From NCBI GenBank assembly GCA_034436295.1, contig DAOTVT010000246.1, positions 1-11,164 of the forward strand: 11,164 bases of DNA, read 5' to 3'. Below, one piece after another: positions 1 to 6,556 of the stretch (position 1 is the first letter of the stretch; every line of letters starts with the position of its first letter). The translations under genes were made by a program, and so were the position numbers. Under the pieces are notes generated by a model, which saw nothing but the letters and a program-made list of their open reading frames with translations, was not told the origin of the DNA and made no database searches. Source of the stretch: DTLA01 sp034436295. GTDB lineage: Bacteria; Chloroflexota; Anaerolineae; DTLA01.

Positions 1-127
1 GAATCCACGCGAATGTAGGGGCAGGTTCCCATGCCTGCCCTGTAACCGCGAACGCACGAATCCACGCGAATGTAGGGGCAGGTTCCCATGCCTGCCCTGT
101 AACCGCGAACGCACGAATCCACGCGAA
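1..127. repeat. 57-bp tandem repeat, two full copies plus a partial third
   Basis: Positions 1-57 and 58-114 are identical 57-bp units, and 115-127 begins a third that breaks off after 13 bases. Each unit opens with the module gaatccacgcgaat and contains an inverted repeat, gggcagg / cctgccc (19-25 with 34-40, and 76-82 with 91-97), around an 8-nt loop. The opening module recurs at 10991-11014. The hairpin part resembles the ggttcccat...cctgcccc stretch at the right end of the window, so this is a local expansion of a dispersed intergenic repeat. No open reading frame explains it. Confidence 0.93.
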
Positions 128-132
128 AAGAT

Positions 133-165
133 AGACCTCAAGGGTCTTGGAGACCCTTGAGGTCT
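133..165 (-). terminator. 33-nt perfect palindrome, probable terminator of the ABC operon
   Basis: Arms AGACCTCAAGGGTCT (133-147) and AGACCCTTGAGGTCT (151-165) are perfect 15-bp reverse complements around the 3-nt loop tgg. The palindrome lies 79 bp beyond the stop of the DUF4340 gene. Read on the minus strand, the stem is followed by ATCTTTTCG, a short T-rich tract, so it can act as an intrinsic terminator for the operon at 245-4029. Its geometry (15 + 3 + 15) matches the palindromes at 10791-10823 and 11029-11061 although the sequence differs, so it may also be a dispersed repeat used as a terminator. The inverted repeat is certain; the terminator role is inferred. Confidence 0.6.
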
Positions 166-244
166 CGGAAACGCAGCGCCGAGCCAACAGGCGTCGGAAC
201 CGAGCCTTTCCCACTCCCGCACAAACCCCGCGCCCGCACCCCTA

Positions 245-856
245 TCAGGGCGCCGGCGTGGGTGTGGCGGATACGATGGGCGTTGCCGACGGCGTAGGCG
301 TTACCGTCGGCGTGGGCGTCGGCGTCGGCTTCCGTGGCGGCTCGGCGATCATCTGCTCCAGCGTGTTGATGCTCCAGGCGTACACCAGGTGCACCTCCGG
401 ACGGTCGTCGGCGATGGCGTACCGATACGTCCCTGTGGGGTTCTGGTCGCCCACACGCAGGGTATGATGCTCGCCGCTCGCCAGCGTGAGCGTTACCGTG
501 AGGGTCGGGGCCGCAAGCCCGTAGTCCGACAGGTTCAGCGTGCCGCTGAGCGCGCGGGTGGAACGCAGGCTGCTCAAGTCGCTCACGACGCCCCCCACGC
601 GGCTCCCGTCCGCTTCGTACACAAACGGCGCTCGTATCCACCAGGTCTGGTCTTCCGCGCGCTCCAGGACAAGCGCCTGGCCGTCGCTTTTGGCCGCCTC
701 CAGGCGCACAACCTGATCCTGCGGAACCTCCCAGAGCGGAGCCGCCCCGCCCTGCTCTGGCGATGGCTGTTTGGACTTGGGCACCTCCACCAGGAAGACG
801 TAGGCCGCCAGCGCCAGGAGAATCACGAACAGGATGAGCGTGTTGCGCAGTCTCAC
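245..856 (-). CDS. DUF4340-type membrane-anchored protein with Thr-Pro tail
   Basis: A 203-residue protein, last gene of the ABC/GldG operon. Residues 5-23 form one hydrophobic N-terminal anchor, with the rest predicted outside the membrane. The features expected of DUF4340 are visible: a TWWI core near 71-74, L-x-D-Y-G-L-x-x-P at 109-117, and a G-D-x-N-P-x-G-x-Y segment at 136-144. Residues 175-203 are a low-complexity Thr/Pro/Ser tail that ends the protein, unusual because such tracts normally act as linkers or wall-spanning stalks. The start is GTG at 854-856, with GGAGGG a few bases upstream, and there are 21 nt after the GldG stop. The family is commonly found beside GldG-like genes. The biochemical function is unknown, probably an extracytoplasmic accessory of the transporter. 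Confidence 0.8.
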   Translation of the reverse strand: MRLRNTLILFVILLALAAYVFLVEVPKSKQPSPEQGGAAPLWEVPQDQVVRLEAAKSDGQALVLERAEDQTWWIRAPFVYEADGSRVGGVVSDLSSLRSTRALSGTLNLSDYGLAAPTLTVTLTLASGEHHTLRVGDQNPTGTYRYAIADDRPEVHLVYAWSINTLEQMIAEPPRKPTPTPTPTVTPTPSATPIVSATPTPAP

Positions 857-877
857 CTCAACCCTCCGAACCCGACA

Positions 878-2395
878 TCATCGCCGTCGCCACCAGACCA
901 GCAGCCCCACAAACAGCACCATCGCGGGCAGGACGAGGGCGCTGCTGTACAGGATGAGCCGCATCTGCGACGGCGTGAGGAACACGGTGCGAACGTCCCC
1001 CGTCTTCGGGCCGATGGCGATGAGCGACTCCTCTTCGGCCAGCCAGTTTATCGCGTTGACAAACAGGTCCGCGTTGCCGAAAGCGCCGCGCACCGAGTTC
1101 AGCACGTTGTTGGCGGCGAAATCCGAATCGCCCACGAGCACAAGCCGCGTGTTGCCCTTCTGCACCTGCGCCACCAGGGTCAGCGGGCCAGGGGTGTCGG
1201 CGGCGTCCTTCTGCACCTGGCGCTGGGTCAGGTTGGTCTCACCCCAACTCTGGTCGCTGGTCGTAACCAGGTCCGTAATCGTCGCGCCCTCCGGCGTCGT
1301 ACCCAGCCGCTCTATGGACCGCGCGTATGGGAAGAAACTGGTCAGCCCCGTCATGTCCTTGGTGATCATGCTGTACGGATAGCGCGCGGTCAGCGGCGTC
1401 AGCGGGTCGCCGAAGAAACTGCTGTAGATGTCCACCACCAGGTCGTTGCGGAAGCGCACGCCGTAGGTCTCCAGGACCGAATTGAGGTCAGCGCCCGAGG
1501 CAGGATCCAGCAGCACCATGAGTTTGCCGCCGCCGTTCAGGTAGGTGGCCAGAGTCTGGCGCTCGTCCTCGGCATAGGCGGTCTGCGGGCCGGCAACGAC
1601 GAGAGCCGCCGCGTCCGACGGGATGGTGCTGGTCATGGCCAGGTTCAGCGTGCCCACCTTGTAGTTGTTCTTCTCCAGCAGGGCCTTGATGGCGCTGAAG
1701 CCATCATCGCCGGAACCTTCGGGGTCCCGCTCCTTGTGGCCAGTGAGGAAGTAGATGCCCTTCTGCTCGTCGCGCGAGACCTTGAGGATGGCGCTGGTGA
1801 TGCTTTGCTCGTCGGTGCCGAAGGTGTCCTGACGGCGCGCGCCGCGCTCAAACACGATGGTGCCGTAACTGGTGATGCCGTACTGCCGCGCCACCGCGGG
1901 CTTCTGGTCCGGATCCACGAATTCCACCGACAGTTTGTCCGTGTGGTACGTGTACTCGGCCAGCAGGTCCTTCAGCGTGGCCTGGGCGCTGTCGGCGGGC
2001 GAGAAGAACGCCGTGATCTTGATGGGCTCCTTCAGATCCTTGAGAATCTGAATCGTCTGGCTGGACAGCGAATACTGCTTCGCGCTCGTCAGATCCCACC
2101 GAGCATGATGTCGGTTCGCCAAGAAGTTGACGAGCGCCAGGATCGCCAACAGGATGAGGCTCATGGCCAGGGCGTTGGAGCCGTAGCGCGCCCGCCTGCC
2201 CGTCAGCGCCTTGCGCACCTCGGCGGGGCGACCCAGCGCGGCGGCCACGAGCAGCACCGCCCCAACGGCCAGGATGGCGCCTGGAACCCAGCCCATCTTG
2301 CCCATGAACAGCGCCGCGACAAGCCCCGCGGCAATGGCAAACAGGCCCGCGTAGGCCAGCGTGTTGCTCCACTGGGAGAGTCGTTCGCGCATCAT
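878..2395 (-). CDS. GldG-like ABC transporter auxiliary protein (ABC_transp_aux / DUF4350-like)
   Basis: A 505-residue membrane protein. Hydrophobic segments lie at about 13-31, 37-54 and 74-93, followed by a long extracytoplasmic region and a C-terminal helix at about 478-501 ending in W-W-R-R-R. After the third helix comes the family hallmark D-L-T-x-x-K-x-Y-S-L-S (101-111). Later landmarks are G-H-K-E (219-222), G-D-S-D-F-A-A-N-N (422-430) and I-N-W-L-A-E-E (449-455). GldG proteins accompany an ABC ATPase and permease; in Bacteroidota these serve gliding, elsewhere the role is undetermined. ATG at 2393-2395 is chosen because AGGAGG sits 5 nt upstream and it overlaps the permease stop (ATGA), implying translational coupling. 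An in-frame GTG at 2399-2401 abuts that ribosome-binding site and an ATG lies at 2390-2392. I infer a partner of the adjacent transporter; no substrate can be named. Confidence 0.88.
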   Translation of the reverse strand: MMRERLSQWSNTLAYAGLFAIAAGLVAALFMGKMGWVPGAILAVGAVLLVAAALGRPAEVRKALTGRRARYGSNALAMSLILLAILALVNFLANRHHARWDLTSAKQYSLSSQTIQILKDLKEPIKITAFFSPADSAQATLKDLLAEYTYHTDKLSVEFVDPDQKPAVARQYGITSYGTIVFERGARRQDTFGTDEQSITSAILKVSRDEQKGIYFLTGHKERDPEGSGDDGFSAIKALLEKNNYKVGTLNLAMTSTIPSDAAALVVAGPQTAYAEDERQTLATYLNGGGKLMVLLDPASGADLNSVLETYGVRFRNDLVVDIYSSFFGDPLTPLTARYPYSMITKDMTGLTSFFPYARSIERLGTTPEGATITDLVTTSDQSWGETNLTQRQVQKDAADTPGPLTLVAQVQKGNTRLVLVGDSDFAANNVLNSVRGAFGNADLFVNAINWLAEEESLIAIGPKTGDVRTVFLTPSQMRLILYSSALVLPAMVLFVGLLVWWRRR

Positions 2396-3102
2396 CGCCA
2401 CCTCCTGGTTTCCAGCACTCGCGTGGCAAGGAACAGCGCCGCCCCGATGACGCTGAGGTAATAGAGCACGTCCTTGGTGTCAATCACGCCTTTGAAGAAG
2501 TCGTAGAAGTGCTCCGACAGCGCCAGGTACTGGAACACGCCAGACAGCGGGGCTCCCGTTACATCCCCCAGCGCGCCCACCAGCCACAGCAGGACGATGA
2601 GCACCACGCCCAGCACCGCCGACACGATCTGGTTCTGCGTCAGCGACGAGGTCAGCACGCCCAGGCTGAGCAGCGCCCCGCCCAGCAGGAGCATCCCCAG
2701 ATAGCCCGAAACGATGGGGCCGAAGTCGGGATTGCCAACGATGCGGAGGACGAGCGGGAAATACAAACTCACGCCCAACATGCAGGCGTACAGCGTGAGG
2801 GAGCCGAGAAACTTCCCCAGCACCACCTCCCAATCCTTCACGGGGGCGGTGAGCAGCAACTCTATGGTGCCCATGCGCTGCTCCTCGGCCAGCAGGCGCA
2901 TGGTGAGGATGGGCGCCACGAACAGGAGCACCGTCGTCATGTTGCCCAGCGTGTAGCGCATGGTGGCCTCGCGCGAATAGTACAGGATCATGGCGAAGAA
3001 GTAGCCCATGATCGCCAGAAACGCCGCCGCCACCACATAGGCAATCGGCGACACGAAGTACGCCTGAATCTCTCTGCGCGCGATGGTCAGGGTGTTCTTC
3101 AT
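2392..3102 (-). CDS. ABC-2 family transporter permease (GldF-like)
   Basis: A 236-residue polytopic protein with six predicted membrane segments at about 18-40, 52-70, 98-121, 130-152, 158-177 and 209-229. After the second helix comes the E-x-R-x-G-T-x-E-L-L-L-x-x-P motif (73-87), characteristic of ABC-2 permeases of the GldF/NosY type. Length and topology are normal for the family. The ATG at 3100-3102 is preceded by GGAGG with 6-nt spacing and lies 12 nt after the ATPase stop. The stop codon overlaps the start of the GldG-like gene. It is expected to form a homodimeric or heterodimeric membrane channel with the upstream ATPase. The operon has one permease gene, so a homodimer is the simplest model. 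Confidence 0.92.
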   Translation of the reverse strand: MKNTLTIARREIQAYFVSPIAYVVAAAFLAIMGYFFAMILYYSREATMRYTLGNMTTVLLFVAPILTMRLLAEEQRMGTIELLLTAPVKDWEVVLGKFLGSLTLYACMLGVSLYFPLVLRIVGNPDFGPIVSGYLGMLLLGGALLSLGVLTSSLTQNQIVSAVLGVVLIVLLWLVGALGDVTGAPLSGVFQYLALSEHFYDFFKGVIDTKDVLYYLSVIGAALFLATRVLETRRWR

Positions 3103-3114
3103 GGGGAACCTCCG

Positions 3115-4029
3115 CTACTCCGTTGTGAGTTTCAGGAAGATTTCCTCCAGGCTCATGCCCACCGGCCGGAGTTCCAGCAGGCTCCAGCCGCGGGTCACGA
3201 TCTCGCGGGCAATCTCCGGACGCTTGTCGGTGCCCAGCGCGCACTCCACCTCGTAGGCGCCGTCGCCCTTCTCGTCCACGGCCAGGATTCCGTCCAGCGA
3301 GCGGAACAGATGCAGCGCCTCGTCGTCCTTCGCGCCTGCCAGTTGGACGAAGATGCGCTCGGCGCCCTTGAGCCGCGCCATGAGCCGCTCGGGCGTGCCC
3401 TCGGCCACGATCTCGCCCTCGTTGATGATGAGCACGCGCGTGCACGTCTGGCTCACCTCGGGCAAGATGTGGGTGCTCAGAATCACCGTGTGATCCTGCG
3501 CCAGGCCGCGAATCAACTCGCGCACCTCAATGATCTGGCGCGGGTCAAGCCCGATGGTGGGTTCATCCAGAATCAGCACCTCGGGGTCGTGCAGCAGCGC
3601 CTGAGCCAGGCCCAGCCTCTGCCGGTAGCCCTTGGACAGTTTGCCGATCATCACGTCCGCGTGGTCGGCGATGCGAACCTTCTCCATGGCCTCGCCGATG
3701 CGCCGCTCCCGCTTGTCCACGCCCCGCAGGCGCGCCATGAACTCCAGGTAGCCCCAGACCGTCATTTCGGGATACAGCGGCACGGTCTCCGGCAGGTAGC
3801 CTAGGCGCTTCCGCACCTCCAGCGAGTCCGTCGTTACGTCAAACCCCGCCACGGTTACCGTGCCGGACGTGGGCGGCAGGTAGCCGGTGAGGATGCGCAT
3901 CGTGGTGGTCTTGCCCGCGCCGTTGGGGCCGAGGAAGCCGAGAATCTCCCCCTTCGCCACGTCAAAACTGACGTTCTTCAGCGCCTGAAAATCCCCATAG
4001 TGCTTGGTGAGGTTGCTTACGTGAATCAT
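3115..4029 (-). CDS. ABC transporter ATP-binding protein (GldA/Nat-type)
   Basis: A 304-residue cytoplasmic ATPase, first gene of the operon. The Walker A loop G-P-N-G-A-G-K-T-T is at 34-42. The Q-loop position reads G-Y-L-P-E, with Glu in place of Gln, as often seen in this subfamily. The signature reads L-S-K-G-Y-R-Q-R, Walker B is V-L-I-L-D-E-P-T, and the switch His lies in L-S-T-H. A C-terminal extension of about 85 residues ends in S-L-E-E-I-F-L-K-L, typical of ABC-2 type exporters. The start is set at the ATG 4027-4029, since the family N-terminus (M-I-H-V-S-N-L-T-K) begins there with AGGAG and GAGGAGG just upstream. A reading frame extending to 4152 adds 41 residues without family resemblance. 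It powers the permease downstream; the substrate is unknown. No convincing promoter was seen between this start and the IS element. Confidence 0.95.
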   Translation of the reverse strand: MIHVSNLTKHYGDFQALKNVSFDVAKGEILGFLGPNGAGKTTTMRILTGYLPPTSGTVTVAGFDVTTDSLEVRKRLGYLPETVPLYPEMTVWGYLEFMARLRGVDKRERRIGEAMEKVRIADHADVMIGKLSKGYRQRLGLAQALLHDPEVLILDEPTIGLDPRQIIEVRELIRGLAQDHTVILSTHILPEVSQTCTRVLIINEGEIVAEGTPERLMARLKGAERIFVQLAGAKDDEALHLFRSLDGILAVDEKGDGAYEVECALGTDKRPEIAREIVTRGWSLLELRPVGMSLEEIFLKLTTE

Positions 4030-4114
4030 CCTCCTCGCTCCTGATATGGAAGGGCGTGTCAAGTAGCGCCAGCTGTTCATCGCTTTCTTTGGGCAAGGGT
4101 GATCGGAAACCCCC

Positions 4115-4305
4115 AGGGGAGACTGGAGAGGAACTCGGCGACGATGTGTCAACCTGATATTCGCGGGTTGGGTACCGCATGATACATCTTGCGTCGGGAG
4201 CAGCCTCGATCTACGGACGCGGGTTCGGCCATGCCCTTGACGGGCCGGTTTACCGCATAGGGGCGACCGAGGGTCCTCCCCAGGCCACCGTCTCCAGTCT
4301 CCCCT
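4115..4305 (-). ncRNA. candidate structured RNA at the IS110 right end (possible bridge RNA)
   Basis: Between the transposase stop and the ABC ATPase lies about 300 bp of non-coding DNA dense in inverted repeats. The strongest is a perfect 15-bp pair, aggggagactggaga (4115-4129) with tctccagtctcccct (4291-4305), which could close a ~191-nt transcript. On the minus strand the interior holds smaller stems: GCCC/GGGC around gtcaa, CGGCC/GGCCG, and GCGTC/GACGC. The word ATGCGGTA occurs twice (minus strand of 4173-4180 and 4251-4258). IS110-family elements encode a bridge RNA in a non-coding end, downstream of the transposase in the IS1111 group. Position and size fit, but the fold is my manual reading and no covariance was tested. 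The 4115-4129 arm may instead be flanking DNA outside the element. Confidence 0.35.
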
Positions 4306-4338
4306 TTTAGGGCCTTCTCACCTTACCCCGGTATCCTC

Positions 4339-5424
4339 CTACGCAGCGTCCAAAGTCAGTAGCGCCCAGACAAACCCGGCCATCTCTCGCGCGACGGCTA
4401 TCGCTGCCGTGTTCCGGTCTTTGCGCACCGCGATTTTCCAGAATTTGTGATACAGCCGCCGCTCTGCCTTCTGGGAGATCGCAACCACCTCTGGCGGTTG
4501 GTTGCGTCGCTGTTTCGCCAACCGATCACTCCTCCCAAGGGGACGCGCCTGATTCCAGGCTGCCTCGCTCAGAACCCATCGCGCGTGGCTGTTCCCCACC
4601 TTCGTGATCTTCCCGCTCCGCCGACGTTCCCCCGAACTATACTCTTGGGGCACCAGCCCAAGATAACTCATCAACTCAGGCGCTCCTCGGAACCGGTGGG
4701 CGTCCCCGATCTCCGTAATCAACACCATGGCAGTGTGCAACGCAATCCCGCGCAAGCACATCAACCGCTGCACCTTCTCCCGGTAAAAAGGAGTTTCCGC
4801 AATCTCCGCAATCTTCTGGTCTACCTCCCTTCGCTCTGCCTCCAACTGCTCCAGAACACGCAGATGGCTCTCCACCACCATCGCCTGAAGAGGCTCCAGG
4901 TTCAAGGAACGCAGCCACTTGCGGTGCTTCTCCGTCCAGTTCCGCCCCTCCGTGTACCGAAGCCCTAACAACCCCAGAAACTTCAGGATACGGTTCTTCG
5001 TCCGCGTCATGTCGCGTGTGAGATCCTCCCGATGGCGTACCACGGACCTCACCATCTCTTCCCTCTCATCCGGAACTCGCACAGGACGTAACATCCCGGA
5101 TTGGTACAATATGGCCAGCCTGCGCGCATCCCGACGGTCGGTCTTGATGCGGTCTCCAGGCCCCTTCGGGATGAATGCCGGTGCGACCACCTCGCAAGGA
5201 ATGCCCAGTTCATCTAGCCACCGCTTGACGACAAACCCTGCGCTGCTGGCTTCATAGCAGAGGCGCAACTCCCCCCGCTTGCGCCACCGTTTCGCAGCAT
5301 GCTCCAGATGCTTGCGGTCATTGGGCACCTCATCCTCAAAATATTCCCCGGTCTCGGGTGAGAAGAGAAACGCCACGATACTCTCCTGATGGACATCCAG
5401 ACCGCCATAGTATACAATACTCAT
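4339..5424 (-). CDS. IS110-family transposase (DEDD / serine recombinase, RNA-bridge type)
   Basis: A 361-residue transposase, apparently intact. The N-terminal RuvC-like domain carries the acidic tetrad D10 (G-L-D-V-H-Q), E58 (C-Y-E-A-S), D96 and D99 (K-T-D-R-R-D-A). A central helical region (about 120-215) follows. The C-terminal Transposase_20 domain (about 220-300) includes Y-L-G-L-V-P-Q-E-Y-S-S-G, where the nucleophilic serine is expected at 263 or 264, and G-K-I-T-K-V-G-N. Family members excise and insert the element as a circle, guided by an element-encoded RNA. The start at ATG 5422-5424 is supported by AAGGAGGT with 7-nt spacing. The frame runs on to 5523, but the extra 33 residues cross the presumed element end and lack family resemblance. 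A 5-bp hairpin adjoins the ribosome-binding site. No frameshift or internal stop suggests decay. Confidence 0.95.
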   Translation of the reverse strand: MSIVYYGGLDVHQESIVAFLFSPETGEYFEDEVPNDRKHLEHAAKRWRKRGELRLCYEASSAGFVVKRWLDELGIPCEVVAPAFIPKGPGDRIKTDRRDARRLAILYQSGMLRPVRVPDEREEMVRSVVRHREDLTRDMTRTKNRILKFLGLLGLRYTEGRNWTEKHRKWLRSLNLEPLQAMVVESHLRVLEQLEAERREVDQKIAEIAETPFYREKVQRLMCLRGIALHTAMVLITEIGDAHRFRGAPELMSYLGLVPQEYSSGERRRSGKITKVGNSHARWVLSEAAWNQARPLGRSDRLAKQRRNQPPEVVAISQKAERRLYHKFWKIAVRKDRNTAAIAVAREMAGFVWALLTLDAA

Positions 5425-5431
5425 CGGGCTG

Positions 5432-5451
5432 ACCTCCTTGGCAAAATGCCA
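5432..5451 (-). promoter_or_regulatory. hairpin abutting the transposase ribosome-binding site
   Basis: On the minus strand TGGCA-TTT-TGCCA (5451-5439) forms a perfect 5-bp hairpin that ends one base before AGGAGG (5437-5432), the ribosome-binding site of the transposase. The adjacent sequence tcagcccgat around the start codon (minus strand of 5423-5432) is repeated on the plus strand at 5543-5552. Such a stem may modulate transposase translation or stop outside transcription from driving it. The structure is visible; the role is inferred. Confidence 0.4.
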
Positions 5452-5625
5452 TAAGTTGTATGCGGATAGGGTGGAACGCTCCGCTAACCCGCGATTGTAC
5501 AACAAGGTCGTCAGCCCTTCCATTTTATCTATGTCGGATTGTTCAGCCCGATACTATAGCGCAAGAAGATTAACGGGAGATTAGAATCGGTTTAGAGTAC
5601 GGCGAAAAAGTTGGGCCAAGCGCCT

Positions 5626-5654
5626 TTGACGCGAGAGGGCGTTCTCGGTACAAT
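5626..5654 (+). promoter_or_regulatory. sigma-70-type promoter of the SAM hydrolase-murA unit
   Basis: TTGACG (5626-5631) and TACAAT (5649-5654) are separated by exactly 17 bp, each one base from consensus. The spacer contains the dyad cgaga-gggcgt-tctcg (5632-5647), a possible operator. Transcription would begin near 5661, just at the GAGGTG ribosome-binding site (5661-5666) of the gene starting at 5672, so the leader would be only about 11 nt. Confidence 0.7.
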
Positions 5655-5671
5655 GCGAGCGAGGTGAAGTC

Positions 5672-6466
5672 ATGGGCATCATTACGCTGATGACGGATTT
5701 CGGTGAGGAGGACAGTTACGTGGCGGAGATGAAGGGGGTGATCCTCTCCATCTGCCCCACCGCCACGCTGGTGGACATCACCCATCACGTGCAGCCGCAG
5801 GACATCCGCCAGGGGGCCTTCGTCCTGGCCGCATCCAGCCGCGCGTTCCCGACGGGGACGGTGCATCTGGCAGTGGTGGATCCAGGCGTGGGCACCGAGC
5901 GACGGCCCATCGCCGTCCAGACCGACCGCGGGTTCTTCGTGGCCCCGGACAACGGCCTGCTGTCCTTCGTGCTGGCAGGGGAGCAGATTCGCCGCGCCGT
6001 GGTGCTGTCCAACCAGGCGTACTACCACCAGCCGGTGAGCCAGACGTTCCACGGGCGCGACATCTTCGCCCCCGCCGCCGCGTACATCCACAACGGCGTG
6101 CCACTCCAGGCTTTCGGCCCCGACGCGGGCGCGCTGGCGCTGTTTCCGGTGCCGCGCCCGCGCTGGATTCGCGAGCATCTGCTCGCCGGTGAGGTGCTCC
6201 ACACCGACGCGTTCGGCAACGTCATCACCAACATTCGGCAGGAGGACGCGGACTGGGCGCGCTTCGCCCACGCGCAGGTGGGCCGCCACAAGATCCGCCG
6301 CCTCTGCCGCACCTATGCCGAAGGCGCGCCGCGCGAGGTCATCGCCCTGTTCGGCAGTTCGGGCTACCTGGAACTGGCCCAGCGCGATGGGTGCGCCGCC
6401 CGCCGCCTTCGGGCGTGGCCTGGGACGCCCATCCGGGTGGCCTTCCGGGAACCCGCGCAGTCCTAG
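5672..6466 (+). CDS. S-adenosyl-L-methionine hydrolase (adenosine-forming), DUF62 / SAM hydroxide adenosyltransferase
   Basis: A 264-residue cytoplasmic enzyme of the fluorinase/chlorinase fold. The family is established to use water or hydroxide to split SAM into adenosine and methionine. The Asp-Arg-His triad is present as D70 (V-V-D-P-G-V-G), R77 and H127 (F-H-G-R-D-I-F-A-P). Other landmarks are T-D-F-G at 8-11, A-P-D-N-G at 91-95 and D-A-F-G-N-V-I-T-N-I in the C-terminal domain. Length is typical. The start ATG has GAGGTG 5 nt upstream and a strong promoter close by. murA follows after 90 bp on the same strand, so co-transcription is likely. Nothing suggests a halogenase: there is no neighbouring halometabolite cluster, and the H-G-R-D motif is that of hydrolases. 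The cellular purpose of the reaction is unsettled. Confidence 0.93.
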   Translation: MGIITLMTDFGEEDSYVAEMKGVILSICPTATLVDITHHVQPQDIRQGAFVLAASSRAFPTGTVHLAVVDPGVGTERRPIAVQTDRGFFVAPDNGLLSFVLAGEQIRRAVVLSNQAYYHQPVSQTFHGRDIFAPAAAYIHNGVPLQAFGPDAGALALFPVPRPRWIREHLLAGEVLHTDAFGNVITNIRQEDADWARFAHAQVGRHKIRRLCRTYAEGAPREVIALFGSSGYLELAQRDGCAARRLRAWPGTPIRVAFREPAQS

Positions 6467-6556
6467 CGAGCGTCTTTCATGCAGGCCCGCGCGCCCCACT
6501 CGGCCCCGACCGGCAGGGCAGCGCGGCCATCTCCCGACCAAGACAAGGAGCGCAAC

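Larger units (their letters stand above)
4141..5510 (-). mobile_element. IS110-family insertion sequence (IS1111-like layout), ends approximate
   Basis: The element has one transposase gene, no long terminal inverted repeats and no obvious target duplication, as expected for IS110. A 9-bp inverted repeat, tcgcgggtt (4161-4169) with aacccgcga (5486-5494), brackets the gene. Its position suits the subterminal repeats of the IS1111 group, with a short left end (about 70-90 bp before the gene) and a longer right end (about 180-200 bp after it). On the minus strand, TTGACA (4147-4152) lies just outside the right repeat and TACAAT (5494-5499) overlaps the left one. These could form a promoter when the ends join in a circle. 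The given boundaries are estimates, possibly 20-40 bp off on each side. It sits between the ABC operon and the divergent SAM hydrolase gene. Confidence 0.6.

Noticed and set aside
1..127. CRISPR array or replication-origin iterons in the 57-bp tandem repeat
   Set aside because: The units abut with no spacers, and there is no DnaA-box cluster, AT-rich stretch or replication gene nearby.
389..2461. Long plus-strand open frame (690 residues) opposite the GldG-like and DUF4340 genes
   Set aside because: It is Arg/His/Gln-rich with no recognisable domain and lies antisense to two well-supported genes. It is a high-GC shadow frame.
2509..3804. Plus-strand open frame of 431 residues opposite the permease and ATPase
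   Set aside because: The composition is typical of antisense GC-rich shadow frames, and it overlaps two clear ABC genes on the other strand.
4040..4160. Short word pairs cctgatat (4040-4047, 4153-4160) and tgtcaa (4057-4062, 4147-4152) as a target-site duplication of the IS
   Set aside because: The words occur in swapped order with unequal spacing and both lie on the same side of the transposase gene, so they cannot be a simple duplication.
4115..4305. The inverted-repeat region as a known riboswitch, tmRNA, SRP RNA or RNase P RNA
   Set aside because: I looked for the usual conserved cores of these RNAs and saw none. The position at the IS end fits a bridge RNA better.
5672..6466. Fluorinase or chlorinase function for the DUF62 gene
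   Set aside because: The Asp-Arg-His triad and H-G-R-D motif match SAM hydrolases, and no halometabolite genes are nearby.
5570..6541. Minus-strand open frame of 323 residues opposite the SAM hydrolase
   Set aside because: No domain or credible start, and fully antisense to an enzyme with all catalytic residues.
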